The position numbers were made by a program, and so were the translations under genes. The notes beneath the pieces are model-generated. The model did no database searches, was not told where the DNA came from, and was given only the letters and a program-made list of their open reading frames with translations. Below, one piece after another: positions 57,077-64,000 of a DNA stretch of 64,000 nt; position 1 is the first letter of the stretch, and each line of letters begins with the position of its first letter. Source of the stretch: Microvirga calopogonii (GTDB lineage: Bacteria > Pseudomonadota > Alphaproteobacteria > Rhizobiales > Beijerinckiaceae); contig NZ_QDGA01000010.1 in assembly GCF_003347665.1 (NCBI RefSeq), positions 1 to 64,000 of the forward strand, in the 5' to 3' direction.

Positions 57077-57407
57077 ACGGGGAAGAGGCCAAGGGCTGCA
57101 ACCTGACCATGAACGGCCCATCGCAATCCTTCAAACGCACGCGCTTGAGAGGCGATGTTTGGTGGGGATCTGGCAGGTAAAGGTTTGACCAGGGGCGGGC
57201 CTCCGGACACTTGAGATTTCAGGTTTCATACGACCGGATCCCAGGGTTTTCCCTGATACACGTCAGGGCGGCACGCTCTAGGTCTTCTGGAATCATGAAC
57301 AGCCGAAGTGACATGCTCCCTGCCGCGCACAGCGCATGATGTGAGCTTTCGTAGCGTTCGAATTGCCGGGCAAACGCCCGTCCGTGGCACTTGCGAAAGG
57401 GTCGGAC
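57077..57407. other. 331-base gap with no supported gene
   Basis: Neither strand shows a credible reading frame, and no palindrome of the A-E families is complete here. A single TTTGACC-type -35 candidate lies near 57186 without a good -10. The segment before 57408 should contain the P460 gene promoter. Confidence 0.6.
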
Positions 57408-57935
57408 ATGCAGCGCAAAAGCAAACTCACAAGTGTGATCGCCACGGCAGTGCTGCTCCTGGGCACGGCCGTTTATGGACAGGACAAATACGCGTTGACC
57501 TCACCGAGCGGGATCGCGTTCTCCGACTTTAAGGGTTACGAGGACTGGGCGGTGGTCTCTTCCGCCCGGACCGATGAAGTCCTCAAGGTGATCGTCGCCA
57601 ATCCGACCATGATCGAGGCGTACAAGGCCGGCGTCCCCGGCAACGGCCGACCTTTCCCCGATGGCTCCAAGATCGTGAAGCTCCAGTGGAAGCCGAAGAA
57701 GAGCACGGAAGCTCCCTTCGTCGTGGATGTGCCCGACGTCTTCTCACAGGCCTTTGTCATCGAAAAGGACAGCGCACGATTTCCGGACAGCGGTGGCTGG
57801 GGCTACGCGCTGTTCAACTACGAAGCCGCATCGGACTCGTTCACGGCCGATCCCAGCCCTTCGGATTGTGGACACGCGTGCCATGTCGCCGTGAAGGCGA
57901 AGGACCACATCTTCCACCCGTACCAGAAGCGTTGA
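57408..57935 (+). CDS. Cytochrome P460-family exported protein with CX3CH motif
   Basis: A 175-residue protein with a signal peptide (to about VYGQ, residue 25). It has a P460-like domain: FSDFKGYEDWAVVSS, KVIVANPTMIEAYKAG, LQWKPKKS, WGYALFNYEA. Near the C-terminus the heme-binding site reads C154-G-H-A-C158-H159, that is CX3CH rather than the usual CXXCH. Characterised P460 cytochromes oxidise hydroxylamine or nitric oxide; whether this one does is unknown. AAGG precedes the ATG at 57408. It stands alone between an HTH gene and convergent DUF6894 gene. Confidence 0.85.
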   Translation: MQRKSKLTSVIATAVLLLGTAVYGQDKYALTSPSGIAFSDFKGYEDWAVVSSARTDEVLKVIVANPTMIEAYKAGVPGNGRPFPDGSKIVKLQWKPKKSTEAPFVVDVPDVFSQAFVIEKDSARFPDSGGWGYALFNYEAASDSFTADPSPSDCGHACHVAVKAKDHIFHPYQKR

Positions 57936-58012
57936 ACCATGCGTGTGGATTGGTTCGAGCCGATCTCCTACACGCCGTAGAACTTCTCCAACCGGCCGCG
58001 TCAAGCCAGACC

Positions 58013-58234
58013 TCAATCAATTGCGGACGCACCGTGCGTCTGGCGCGCATCAACCGCTTTGACCTCGACTGTGACTTCACGGGCAACGCCCTTCGGGAAG
58101 TGATCTCGCCCAAGATCGGCCGCCCATGTGGCGGCCTCGCGCTCGGCCGCATCCAAACTCTCAAGCTCAAGGCCCCCTTCATCCCGAACCAAGCTCTCGC
58201 ACTCCCGCACGTCGAAGTAGAACCGAGGCACCAC
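58013..58234 (-). CDS. Small DUF6894-like protein
   Basis: A 73-residue protein starting VPRFYFDVRECESLVRDEGGLELESLDAAEREA. The pattern PRFYFDVR...DEGG.EL..L..A..EA is typical of a small uncharacterised family (DUF6894) that is abundant in Rhizobiales. The start is GTG (58234 or 58231). No function is known. It is convergent with the P460 gene, with 77 bases between the stops. Confidence 0.65.
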   Translation of the reverse strand: MVPRFYFDVRECESLVRDEGGLELESLDAAEREAATWAADLGRDHFPKGVAREVTVEVKAVDARQTHGASAID

Positions 58235-58355
58235 ACACTGCTTCTGAGCTAGGAGCCGACAAACTCAGCAGAAAGCCGTTTGTTCGATCCCGTCGGGAAC
58301 CCCTGCCGGATCCCATGATTTATGGCTCACTAAGTGTGAGCTGGGTTCAGAAGCT

Positions 58356-58568
58356 ATGTTTGAGTTGCACCCGGAGCTCGCTCAACTCGAGAAGAATATC
58401 GCCGACACCCAGCGGCTCGTCTCCCGGCAGATCGCCCGGATCGAGCGGATAACCAAGCAGGGGGCGGATACCGAAACGGCCTTGGCCGTTCTTCACGGGC
58501 TGGAGCAGGTCCTCGATTACTTTTACGCTCAGCGGGAGCGCATCCTCGACATCCTCACGCGACAGTAA
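58356..58568 (+). CDS. Small hypothetical protein
   Basis: A 70-residue, mostly helical protein (HPELAQLEKNIADTQRLVSRQIARIERITKQG, then ALAVLHGLEQVLDYFYAQRERIL). The heptad pattern suggests a helical hairpin or short coiled coil. No signal peptide or membrane segment. I do not recognise a named domain, but codon use and composition look coding. The ATG at 58356 has only a weak ribosome binding site. Confidence 0.55.
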   Translation: MFELHPELAQLEKNIADTQRLVSRQIARIERITKQGADTETALAVLHGLEQVLDYFYAQRERILDILTRQ

Positions 58569-58766
58569 GAACTTTATAAAACAGCCTTCCGCGAAATTCG
58601 CAGCAAACAACGACATTCCAAACTGTCAAAAGATCGTTCCAAGCGGTCAAGCTCGGTTCTCCGGCTCATCGCTAGACTGATGCCGTGAAAATGCGGTCCC
58701 CTCGCGGGGCAGGCCTGCCCCGACCTCGCCCTAGCGCATCGGACGGACCCGGAGGGCCGTTACGCG

Positions 58767-59405
58767 GTGTCCCGCCGGACGCTGTATCGGCACGTTAAAG
58801 CCGAAGGCAGTTCGCTCCGAAAATTGACCAACGAGGTCCGCTGCGAGTTGCGATCATCGCATCGTTGGCCCTCGGCGTTACTCCAGGATGAGCATCGATC
58901 AAGAATTGCGGAGAAATCGGACGCTCTGATCCAAATCTGGTCAAAATTGCCTTTAGGCTCTGCATGGTCCACCGAGGAACGTTCGATGATCAAGAACGAG
59001 ATCGAAGCTGTCGCTCGGGCTTTCTACGACCTGCAGGACTGCGCCCGAGGCTGGGACCGCGAGCCCGCGCGGCTCAAAGAGCAGTTTCTGAGCGATGCTC
59101 GGGCGAGCATCGCGGCTCTCGATGAGCACAGGGTCGTGCAATCATTCCGGAGCAACAGGCTGCGCCACTCTGACTGCGATGTTGGAGACAACCCTCCTGT
59201 GGAGGCGCCGAGGATTGCCGCAAGCGGACATGACCGAGGATGCAGGGAGGTGGCGCACACCGGCAACGAACATGCCTTCGAGGTCTGCTCCAAGGCGAGT
59301 TCCAGCGCGGCCAAACTTTCGGCTCTCTCCTGGGAGCAAATTCACGATAGCAAGGCGCGGATCGCTCAGTCTTTCGCTCTGCTCCAAAGATATCCTACTC
59401 CATAG
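58767..59405 (+). pseudogene. Hypothetical frame with an AraC/resolvase-type HTH fragment
   Basis: A 212-codon open frame. The first ~28 residues (SRRTLYRHVKAEGSSLRKLTNEVRCEL) look like the final helix-turn-helix of an AraC regulator or a resolvase C-terminus, but nothing precedes it. A middle helical segment (IEAVARAFYDLQDCARGWDREPARLKEQF) looks coding. The last third has a composition unlike protein. Upstream lies a fragment of a family A element (AGCGCATCGGACGGACCC, 58732). It may be a remnant of one or more genes, or a real orphan gene; confidence is low. Confidence 0.35.
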
Positions 59406-59692
59406 CCCGATATGCTCGTCGCCAGTCATTGATGGATAGAGCAGGCAACGGCCTCCATTATTGGAAGATCCGGAAATGGCACTCCGCTGAAGTCGGCGAA
59501 ACAGCAGCTTCGGAATAGAAGCCGGCACGTATCAACATGGCGTTCCAGGAAGGAGCGCTGAGGGTTACGTATCCGTCTGCCTCATCGATCAAGATGAATT
59601 TCCGCGCCTTCCACGCAATCCAGGAATGACAGTTGGGTACATTCCCTTCGCCGTCATGACCGTGACGAGCACGGCCATGACGCGGGAGGGTG

Positions 59693-59858
59693 GCATTCCG
59701 GGGCGCGCCTTTGGTGCGAACCCGGAACCCATAAACACTAACGATGCAGAAAGAGATGTAACGCGGCTCGCGCTTTCCTATGACGTCGCGGCTCTGGGTT
59801 TCCACGCCTTCGGCGCGGTCCTTCGGGTCGGGCTCGCCTGCGGCGCCCCGGAATGACA
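59693..59858. repeat. Palindromic intergenic element, family C (second copy)
   Basis: Left arm CATTCCGGGGCGCGCC then TTTGGTGCGAACCCGGAACCC; right arm CTGCGGCGCCCCGGAATGACA. The middle part differs from the copy at 56211, with added GTCGCGGCTCTGGGTTTCC. It starts the element-rich block that runs to about 60365. Confidence 0.85.
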
Positions 59859-59871
59859 GGGCGTGTATCCT

Positions 59872-60361
59872 CTCACCATCATGGCCGGACTTGTTCCGGC
59901 TATCCACGTTTCAGGAAACTCTGCCCTCATCCTGAGAGGCTGGCTCATCAAGCGGCGCGGGTATGCCCTCCCCCTTGTGGGGAGGGGTGGCTGCGCAAGC
60001 AGCCGGGGTGGGGGTGTGAGCGCCAGGATTTCAGAACGTGGCGCCGACACCCCCACCTCCACCTCCACCTCCTCCCCACAAGGGGGAGGAGAGTTCCCAG
60101 TGCTTTACGGGCCAGACTCTGAGGAGCAGACGTCGTCTGCGTCTCGACGGATCATCCATTGCGTTCTGGATCCTCCTTCGAGACGCCTGCTCCGCAGGCT
60201 CCTCAGGATGAGGGCAGAGGGTGTCTCGCACTGTCATCCCGGGGCCGCGTGAGCGGAGCCCGGGACATAACCGCAACCGGCGCAGACAGGCGCGCACCGC
60301 GACCCGCTTTTTCTTGAGACGTCGCCGTTATGGATCCCCGCCTGCGCGGGGATGACAGGAG
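59872..60361. repeat. Mosaic block of at least five palindromic modules
   Basis: In order: a partial family B arm (CATCATGGCCGGACTTGTTCC, 59879 on); a family D-like palindrome (about 59969-60095) pairing CTCCCCCTTGTGGGGAGG with CCTCCCCACAAGGGGGAGG; and a hairpin around CGCCTGCTCCGCAGGC (about 60163-60222). Then a short family E palindrome (GTCATCCCGGGGCCGC to GAGCCCGGGAC, about 60233-60268) and a hairpin with CCCCGCCTGCGCGGGG (about 60333-60356). The 1.24 kb stretch 59406-60642 contains no gene I can support. Confidence 0.8.
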
Positions 60362-60642
60362 GGTATGCGGCCACGAGCGCAGCGTCCCCATTGACCCCGC
60401 ACCCCTGTTGCGTGTTACCTCGTCGCCGGAACCGGGCGCACCTGGCTCTGGGGCGTCAGAACCCCTCCGAAGGCGGCCGGTATCGGCCGTCAACGATGCC
60501 TTCCCAACCTTACGGTCGGGGAGGTGCTGTCGCATGTCCAGGGCGAAAGCCTAAAGGGCAGCGCGGTCGTCCTTCGGCGGCTTCTGAACTCCCCGACCAC
60601 CAGCTCCCGCTGGTGGTCGTCTCGATCAAGGGAGTTGCCGCA

Positions 60643-61023
60643 ATGGAGCAGCCGTACAGCCTGTGGGCCGATTGGCTCTCGAAGTTCCACACCTGGCCCG
60701 AATTCATACAGGCGCTCTGGCTGGTTGCCGGGCCGGCGACCTTGCTCGGCCTCGCCTGGCTGACGATGCGCGGCCTCGTCCAGCTCGCTCCCCTGCTCTC
60801 CCGTCGGGAACAGCGCGGCGAGTCGCACGGACATGGCGAGTGGCGCGGCCACGGCGAGTGGCGCGGCCACCTGATCTACGGCGTGTACCAGGACCCGCAG
60901 GGGCGCTGGATGGTCTACTGGCACGGGCGCAAGCCTGAAGAAGTGGATTGGGAGAACCCGCCGCCGGAACTGATCGGGCGCGGGTCGGTGATCCAGGGCG
61001 TGTTCCGCAGGCCGGAGGCGTGA
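60643..61023 (+). CDS. Membrane-anchored hypothetical protein with a His-rich repeat
   Basis: A 126-residue protein. An N-terminal segment (MEQPYSLWADWLSKFHTWPEF) and one transmembrane helix (about 23-45) precede a short His-rich linker with HGEWRG repeated twice. A small C-terminal domain follows (LIYGVYQDPQGRWMVYWHGRKPEE, then IQGVFRR). Similar proteins with a helix and a short 'VYQ...GRWMVY' domain occur in Rhizobiales and have no assigned function. AGGGAG lies about ten bases before the ATG at 60643. Confidence 0.65.
   Translation: MEQPYSLWADWLSKFHTWPEFIQALWLVAGPATLLGLAWLTMRGLVQLAPLLSRREQRGESHGHGEWRGHGEWRGHLIYGVYQDPQGRWMVYWHGRKPEEVDWENPPPELIGRGSVIQGVFRRPEA
60832..60867 (+). repeat. 18-base tandem repeat inside the hypothetical gene
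   Basis: Two direct copies of an 18-base unit differing by one base (CATGGCGAG/CACGGCGAG followed by TGGCGCGGC), encoding HGEWRG twice. Being a multiple of three it keeps frame, so copy number could vary between strains. Confidence 0.85.
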
Positions 61024-61035
61024 GAGGCTCCCCCC

Positions 61036-61671
61036 TCAGACCGCACCCCGGGGACCCGGGTGCCTGGTCCCTGGCCATGCCGACAACGCAGTATCGACAA
61101 CTTGCATCAGTCTTTCCGTGCATGCTCCGTCACAAGCCTGTGCCGACATGCCCTGCACGACGGCCGCGTAGAAGCGTGCGAGACCATCGATGTCGGTCCC
61201 CGTGGGGAGTTCGCCCTCATCGATCGCGCGCTGGAAGCGTGTCTTGAGAGCCTGGATCGACGCCTCTCGCCGCGCGGCGACGACTGTGGCGACGGACTCA
61301 TTCTCCTTGGCATGTTGAAGGACAGCGGTCGAGACGATACAGCCGCGCGGCTTGCCTGGATCGGTGATACCTTGCACGACGTCGCGAAGGTAGAACGCAA
61401 GGGCGTCATAGGCTGACATCGCTCCTTGCAGCGCTTCGGATCGGCTTTTGCCTTCACGCTCGATCGTATGGTCGAGGGCCTGCCGGTAAAGGTCTTCCTT
61501 CGAACCGAAGGCCGCGTACAGGGACGGCGGCGTGATCCCCATGGCCTGCGTGAGGTCGGCAATCGACGTTCCCTCATATCCATGCTGCCAGAAAAGCCGC
61601 GCCGCGATCTCAAGCCCGGCCTCGCGATCCAGCATTCTCGGCCTGCCCCGTTTTCGGGTCAGCTCGCTCAT
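61036..61671 (-). CDS. TetR/AcrR-family regulator
   Basis: A 211-residue repressor-type protein. The N-terminal DNA-binding domain is clear: RKRGRPRMLDREAGLEIAARLFWQHGYEGTSIADLTQAMGITPPSLYAAFGSKEDLYRQAL (about residues 6-65). The C-terminal ligand domain has PRGCIVSTAVLQ, a segment typical of TetR proteins that control short-chain dehydrogenases and efflux genes. It is divergent from an SDR gene with 86 bases between the starts. A palindrome lies at the start of tetR, so autoregulation is likely. Confidence 0.92.
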   Translation of the reverse strand: MSELTRKRGRPRMLDREAGLEIAARLFWQHGYEGTSIADLTQAMGITPPSLYAAFGSKEDLYRQALDHTIEREGKSRSEALQGAMSAYDALAFYLRDVVQGITDPGKPRGCIVSTAVLQHAKENESVATVVAARREASIQALKTRFQRAIDEGELPTGTDIDGLARFYAAVVQGMSAQACDGACTERLMQVVDTALSAWPGTRHPGPRGAV

Positions 61672-61672
61672 T

Positions 61673-61733
61673 TTATAGTGATCCCTATAAATTTATTGAC
61701 CAGACATTTTCCCCGTTTATTATATCGATCACT
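61673..61733. promoter_or_regulatory. TetR operator/promoter region for the SDR gene
   Basis: An AT-rich 86-base gap. TTATAG-N6-CTATAA (61673-61690) is a perfect inverted repeat. AGTGATC (61677-61683) reappears inverted as GATCACT at 61727-61733. A sigma-70-like promoter TTGACC (61696-61701), 16-base spacer, TATTAT (61718-61723) lies between them and points to the SDR gene. A TetR dimer at either site would block both genes. Confidence 0.6.
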
Positions 61734-61757
61734 AGATAAATCGCAACGGAGTGAGCG

Positions 61758-62528
61758 ATGCCTGGAAGACTGTCGAACAAAGTGGCCCTCATCACGGGAA
61801 GTTCACGGGGGATCGGCCGCGCCACTGCGCTGGCTTTCGCGAAGGAAGGCGCAGCGCTGATCGGCGTTCATTACACCAGCAACGCGGATGCGGCCCATGC
61901 CACCGTTCGCGAGATCGAAGCACTGGGAGCCAAGGCCGTCGCCATCAAGGCCGACCTGAGAAATGGCAGGGAAGCGGCGGAAAGCCTTTGGGAGCAGTTC
62001 AGGGCGGCGATAGGCGCCACGGGGGAACACGGGCTGGATATTCTCGTCAACAACGCAGGCGTGGCACCCGCTGTCCCTCTCGCCCAAACCAGCGAGGCCG
62101 TCTTCGACGAGATTATGACGATCAATCTGAAGGCGCCGTTCTTCCTGATTCAGGCGGTCGCCGACCATATCCGCGACAATGGGCGCATCATCAACATCTC
62201 CACAGGCTTCACCCGCGTCGCCGCCCCCACTCATCCCGCCTATGCAGCATCGAAAGGCGCGCTCGAAACGCTGACGCTGGCGCTCGCGCCGGAGTTCGGT
62301 CGCCGTGGCATCACGGTGAATGCGGTCATGCCCGGCGTCACGGAAACCGACATGAATGCAGAGTGGCTCACGATCCCGGAGGCGCGTGCCGGCGCGGAAG
62401 CGATGTCGGTCTTCTCGCGGGTCGGCCAAGCCGCCGATGTCGCGGACGTCATTGCCTTCGTCGCCTCGCATGATGCGCGGTGGACGACGGGCCAGGCGCT
62501 GGACGCCACGGGCGGCGCCCGGCTCTGA
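61758..62528 (+). CDS. SDR-family oxidoreductase
   Basis: A 256-residue classical short-chain dehydrogenase/reductase. Cofactor site GSSRGIGRA (TGxxxGIG) at about residues 14-22, NNAG in the middle (VNNAGVAP), the catalytic Ser in NISTGFTR, and Tyr-x3-Lys in YAASKGALETL. The substrate is not predictable. It is controlled by the divergent TetR gene, a frequent pairing in which SDRs respond to quinones or aldehydes, though this is not shown here. GGAGTGAGCG precedes the ATG. Confidence 0.92.
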   Translation: MPGRLSNKVALITGSSRGIGRATALAFAKEGAALIGVHYTSNADAAHATVREIEALGAKAVAIKADLRNGREAAESLWEQFRAAIGATGEHGLDILVNNAGVAPAVPLAQTSEAVFDEIMTINLKAPFFLIQAVADHIRDNGRIINISTGFTRVAAPTHPAYAASKGALETLTLALAPEFGRRGITVNAVMPGVTETDMNAEWLTIPEARAGAEAMSVFSRVGQAADVADVIAFVASHDARWTTGQALDATGGARL

Positions 62529-62657
62529 ACCCTGCATTCGCTCTATCCGGTTGGTGCGCCCGCGCAATCTGCGGGCGTGCCGATGCCTCATCGTTCCGAT
62601 GTTCAGAACGTTCGGTTTCCTATCCTCGGTAGCGCCGACCGCTTTCGACGGGAACGT

Positions 62658-63218
62658 TCATGGGTGGGTCAGAGATCGATTTTCATCGGGTTGTTGGGTT
62701 GTCTCGGAGGTCCGCCGAAGTTTCTCGAAATCGGCCGGCTGGTCATCCTCGAGCGCGGAGCCGAGCAGACGAAGGGCTCCTGCGATCAAGACGATGGCGG
62801 CCGGTTTCACGAGCATCTCCCAGGTGACGCGCGTCCCCATCTCCACAACGTCGGTGACGAAATCCACCACCAGGTACACCAGAACCACCTGGATCAGAGT
62901 GATCTTGATTTCCCCAAGACCTTCGACCCGCATCCACAGCGGTGCTTTGGCGCGAACGCTGGAGGGGAGGCTGAAGGCGAAGCCGAACGTGATTGCATAG
63001 GCGAACACGATCAGGACGAGGCCGAACAAGAACGCATCCGTGGCTTGCATCACTGTGGCGATGACCAGCGTCTCGGTGTCGGCACTCGGCTGAACAACCA
63101 TCTCCAGGGCATATGCCAGCTTCAGGCAGCCCTCGAAAAACATCAGCATGGCACCGACTGCCGCCCCAAGAGCAGCGACGAGGGTGACCCAGCGCAGGGA
63201 CAGGATGTAGCGGATCAT
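62658..63218 (-). CDS. YqhA-family membrane protein (UPF0114)
   Basis: A 186-residue inner-membrane protein with four hydrophobic segments: WVTLVAALGAAVGAMLMFFEG, TDAFLFGLVLIVFAYAITFGF, IKITLIQVVLVYLVVDFVTDVVEM and LVKPAAIVLIAGALRLLGS. The spacing and the E...TRVTWEML context fit the YqhA/UPF0114 family, which has no assigned function. The C-terminus is charged and cytosolic. The ATG at 63218 has only a weak upstream ribosome binding site. The gap before it (62529-62657) has a small GC-rich hairpin. Confidence 0.82.
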   Translation of the reverse strand: MIRYILSLRWVTLVAALGAAVGAMLMFFEGCLKLAYALEMVVQPSADTETLVIATVMQATDAFLFGLVLIVFAYAITFGFAFSLPSSVRAKAPLWMRVEGLGEIKITLIQVVLVYLVVDFVTDVVEMGTRVTWEMLVKPAAIVLIAGALRLLGSALEDDQPADFEKLRRTSETTQQPDENRSLTHP

Positions 63219-63715
63219 CTGACGACGAGCCCTCAGCCAGTGTCGTGGCCCCGGGACAGTTTTAACATATCAGTCAGGAAACGCACTCCGTCTTCATCGA
63301 GATGGTTGCGACAGCCGCGCCCTCGCCTCATCCGGACATTTGGCACAGCCTTCAATCCCTCACCGAATCTGCAGGAACTGCTGAAGAAGGCGGTCGAGAC
63401 GGCGCTCCGGATGACTCGCGCCGCACCTCCCCTGATCCGTTCTCCCACGCGCGTCCATGTTCCATAACGTCGTGCTTCGCGAGATCAGGAGGGCGAAGAC
63501 AATCCAGATGAGCCCGATCAGGTTCCGTTATTCTCGGCGACCATGAAGATAAATGCAGATATTCCACCTAGACAGCAATGTTTTTCAAAAACTTAACATG
63601 GCTTAAAGCCAATGACTTACATTTGTGATTGAGTATTTTTATTATTGGCAATCCATCTTGGGCGCTGATGACTGAGAGATACGTGTGCTCCCGCCTGCAA
63701 CGAAGGAGCACCGTC
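63219..63715. other. 497-base gap; candidate promoter of the Crp/Fnr gene
   Basis: The left 300 bases have no credible gene; a 71-codon minus-strand frame (63233-63448) shows no family pattern. From about 63540 the DNA is AT-rich. TTACAT (63617-63622) and TATTAT (63640-63645) are 17 bases apart and point to the Crp/Fnr gene. A TTAA-N6-TTAA pair (63593-63606) has the same spacing as the one before ccrM. A small hairpin GGCTT...AAGCC lies at about 63600. Confidence 0.5.
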
Positions 63716-64000
63716 ATGCACGCTGCTTTCCAGAACGACTACAATCACAGTCCGCTCATCCGCAAACTGGAGAGCATCTTCAGCCTGACTGACGACGAGC
63801 AGCAGGCCTTGATGGACCTGCCGATGCAGATGGCTGTCATCAAAGCCGATCAGGACATCGTGCGCGAGGGCGACCGCCCGTCCCGGTGCTTCGCGATCCT
63901 GAGCGGCTTCACCTGCACCTATAAGCTGACCGGTGACGGCAAGCGCCAGATCGTGGCCTATGGAATCGCCGGCGACATGCCCGATCTGCAGAGCCTGCAC
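63716..64000 (+). CDS. Crp/Fnr-family regulator, 3' end cut off
   Basis: The first 95 residues of a Crp/Fnr-type protein. The cyclic-nucleotide-binding fold is recognisable: LESIFSLTDDEQQALMDLP, then VIKADQDIVREGDRPSRCFAILSGFTCTYKLTGDGKRQIVAYGIAGDMPDLQ. There is no N-terminal cysteine cluster as in Fnr, so oxygen sensing by an iron-sulfur centre is not indicated. The DNA-binding half lies beyond the window. AAGGAG precedes the ATG at 63716. It could be a partner for Fnr-type boxes such as that at 31698, but nothing here links the two. Confidence 0.9.
   Translation, partial: MHAAFQNDYNHSPLIRKLESIFSLTDDEQQALMDLPMQMAVIKADQDIVREGDRPSRCFAILSGFTCTYKLTGDGKRQIVAYGIAGDMPDLQSLH

Noticed and set aside
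59142..59528. Minus-strand 128-codon frame
   Set aside because: No recognisable domain or ribosome binding site, and its composition is not clearly coding.
59693..60361. Insertion sequence
   Set aside because: No transposase frame is present and there is no pair of matching terminal repeats around the whole block; it is a series of separate short palindromes.
63233..63448. Minus-strand 71-codon frame near YqhA
   Set aside because: No start context, no motif and no neighbour support; treated as non-coding.
63593..63606. CtrA site before the Crp/Fnr gene
   Set aside because: TTAA-N6-TTAA has the wrong spacing for CtrA (seven), lies in AT-rich DNA, and no cell-cycle gene follows.

Overview
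This 64 kb window is GC-rich chromosomal DNA of an alphaproteobacterium, most likely a member of the Hyphomicrobiales (Rhizobiales) close to Methylobacteriaceae/Microvirga. The reasons are the CcrM-type methylase, an IalB-family protein, an F0 operon (atpI-B-E-F'-F) carrying a b' subunit and lacking F1 genes, the ctaC-D-B-(small ORF)-G-E layout, a split glycine dehydrogenase, and many short palindromic intergenic elements of the type common in this order. The genus is an inference; no rRNA gene is present to settle it. I saw no tRNA or rRNA genes, no CRISPR array, no transposase and no integrase.

Layout. 1-9.6 kb: ETF-ubiquinone oxidoreductase (3' end cut off by the window), DNA-repair genes (ogt, a family-4-like uracil-DNA glycosylase), a zinc metallopeptidase, moaB, a small glycosyltransferase, a radical SAM protein, a GFA-domain protein, rnhB and ccrM. 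9.8-12.6 kb: an iron-type ABC importer (binding protein and fused permease) with no ATPase beside it. 12.9-23.4 kb: a LysR regulator, mutY, a DUF721 gene, a DsbA-like protein, smc, the F0 ATP synthase operon and a HAD phosphatase. 23.6-28.9 kb: a minus-strand glycine-cleavage operon gcvT-gcvH-osmC-gcvPA-gcvPB behind a tandem glycine riboswitch. 29-38.3 kb: a CNNM/CorC protein, a lipoprotein, an IalB protein and the complete aa3 cytochrome c oxidase cluster followed by DUF983 and SURF1 genes. 38.4-53.4 kb: thrC, an M16 peptidase, a membrane GGDEF/EAL protein, yqgE, a DsbD-N protein, a peroxiredoxin, rnhA-thrB-ispH, a Kef antiporter with a MATE exporter, DUF937 and DUF1127 genes.

From about 53.4 kb the character changes. 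Gene density falls, short repeats dominate, and the genes look accessory: a LysR/EamA pair bracketed by two arrays of a 7-base motif, a GIY-YIG protein, an HTH protein behind a near-consensus promoter, a cytochrome P460 protein with a CX3CH motif, small orphan genes, a probable gene remnant, about 1.2 kb without a supported gene (a mosaic of palindromic elements), a TetR/SDR pair, a YqhA protein and the start of a Crp/Fnr regulator.

Functionally the core genes fall into respiration (ETF-QO, aa3 oxidase, F0), one-carbon metabolism (gcv), threonine synthesis (thrC, thrB), base-damage repair (ogt, udg, mutY) and chromosome maintenance (smc, ccrM). The least explained signals are the paired CGTTCCA arrays at 53.46-53.58 and 55.70-55.81 kb, the mosaic element block at 59.7-60.4 kb, and an Fnr/FixK-like box upstream of the aa3 oxidase operon.
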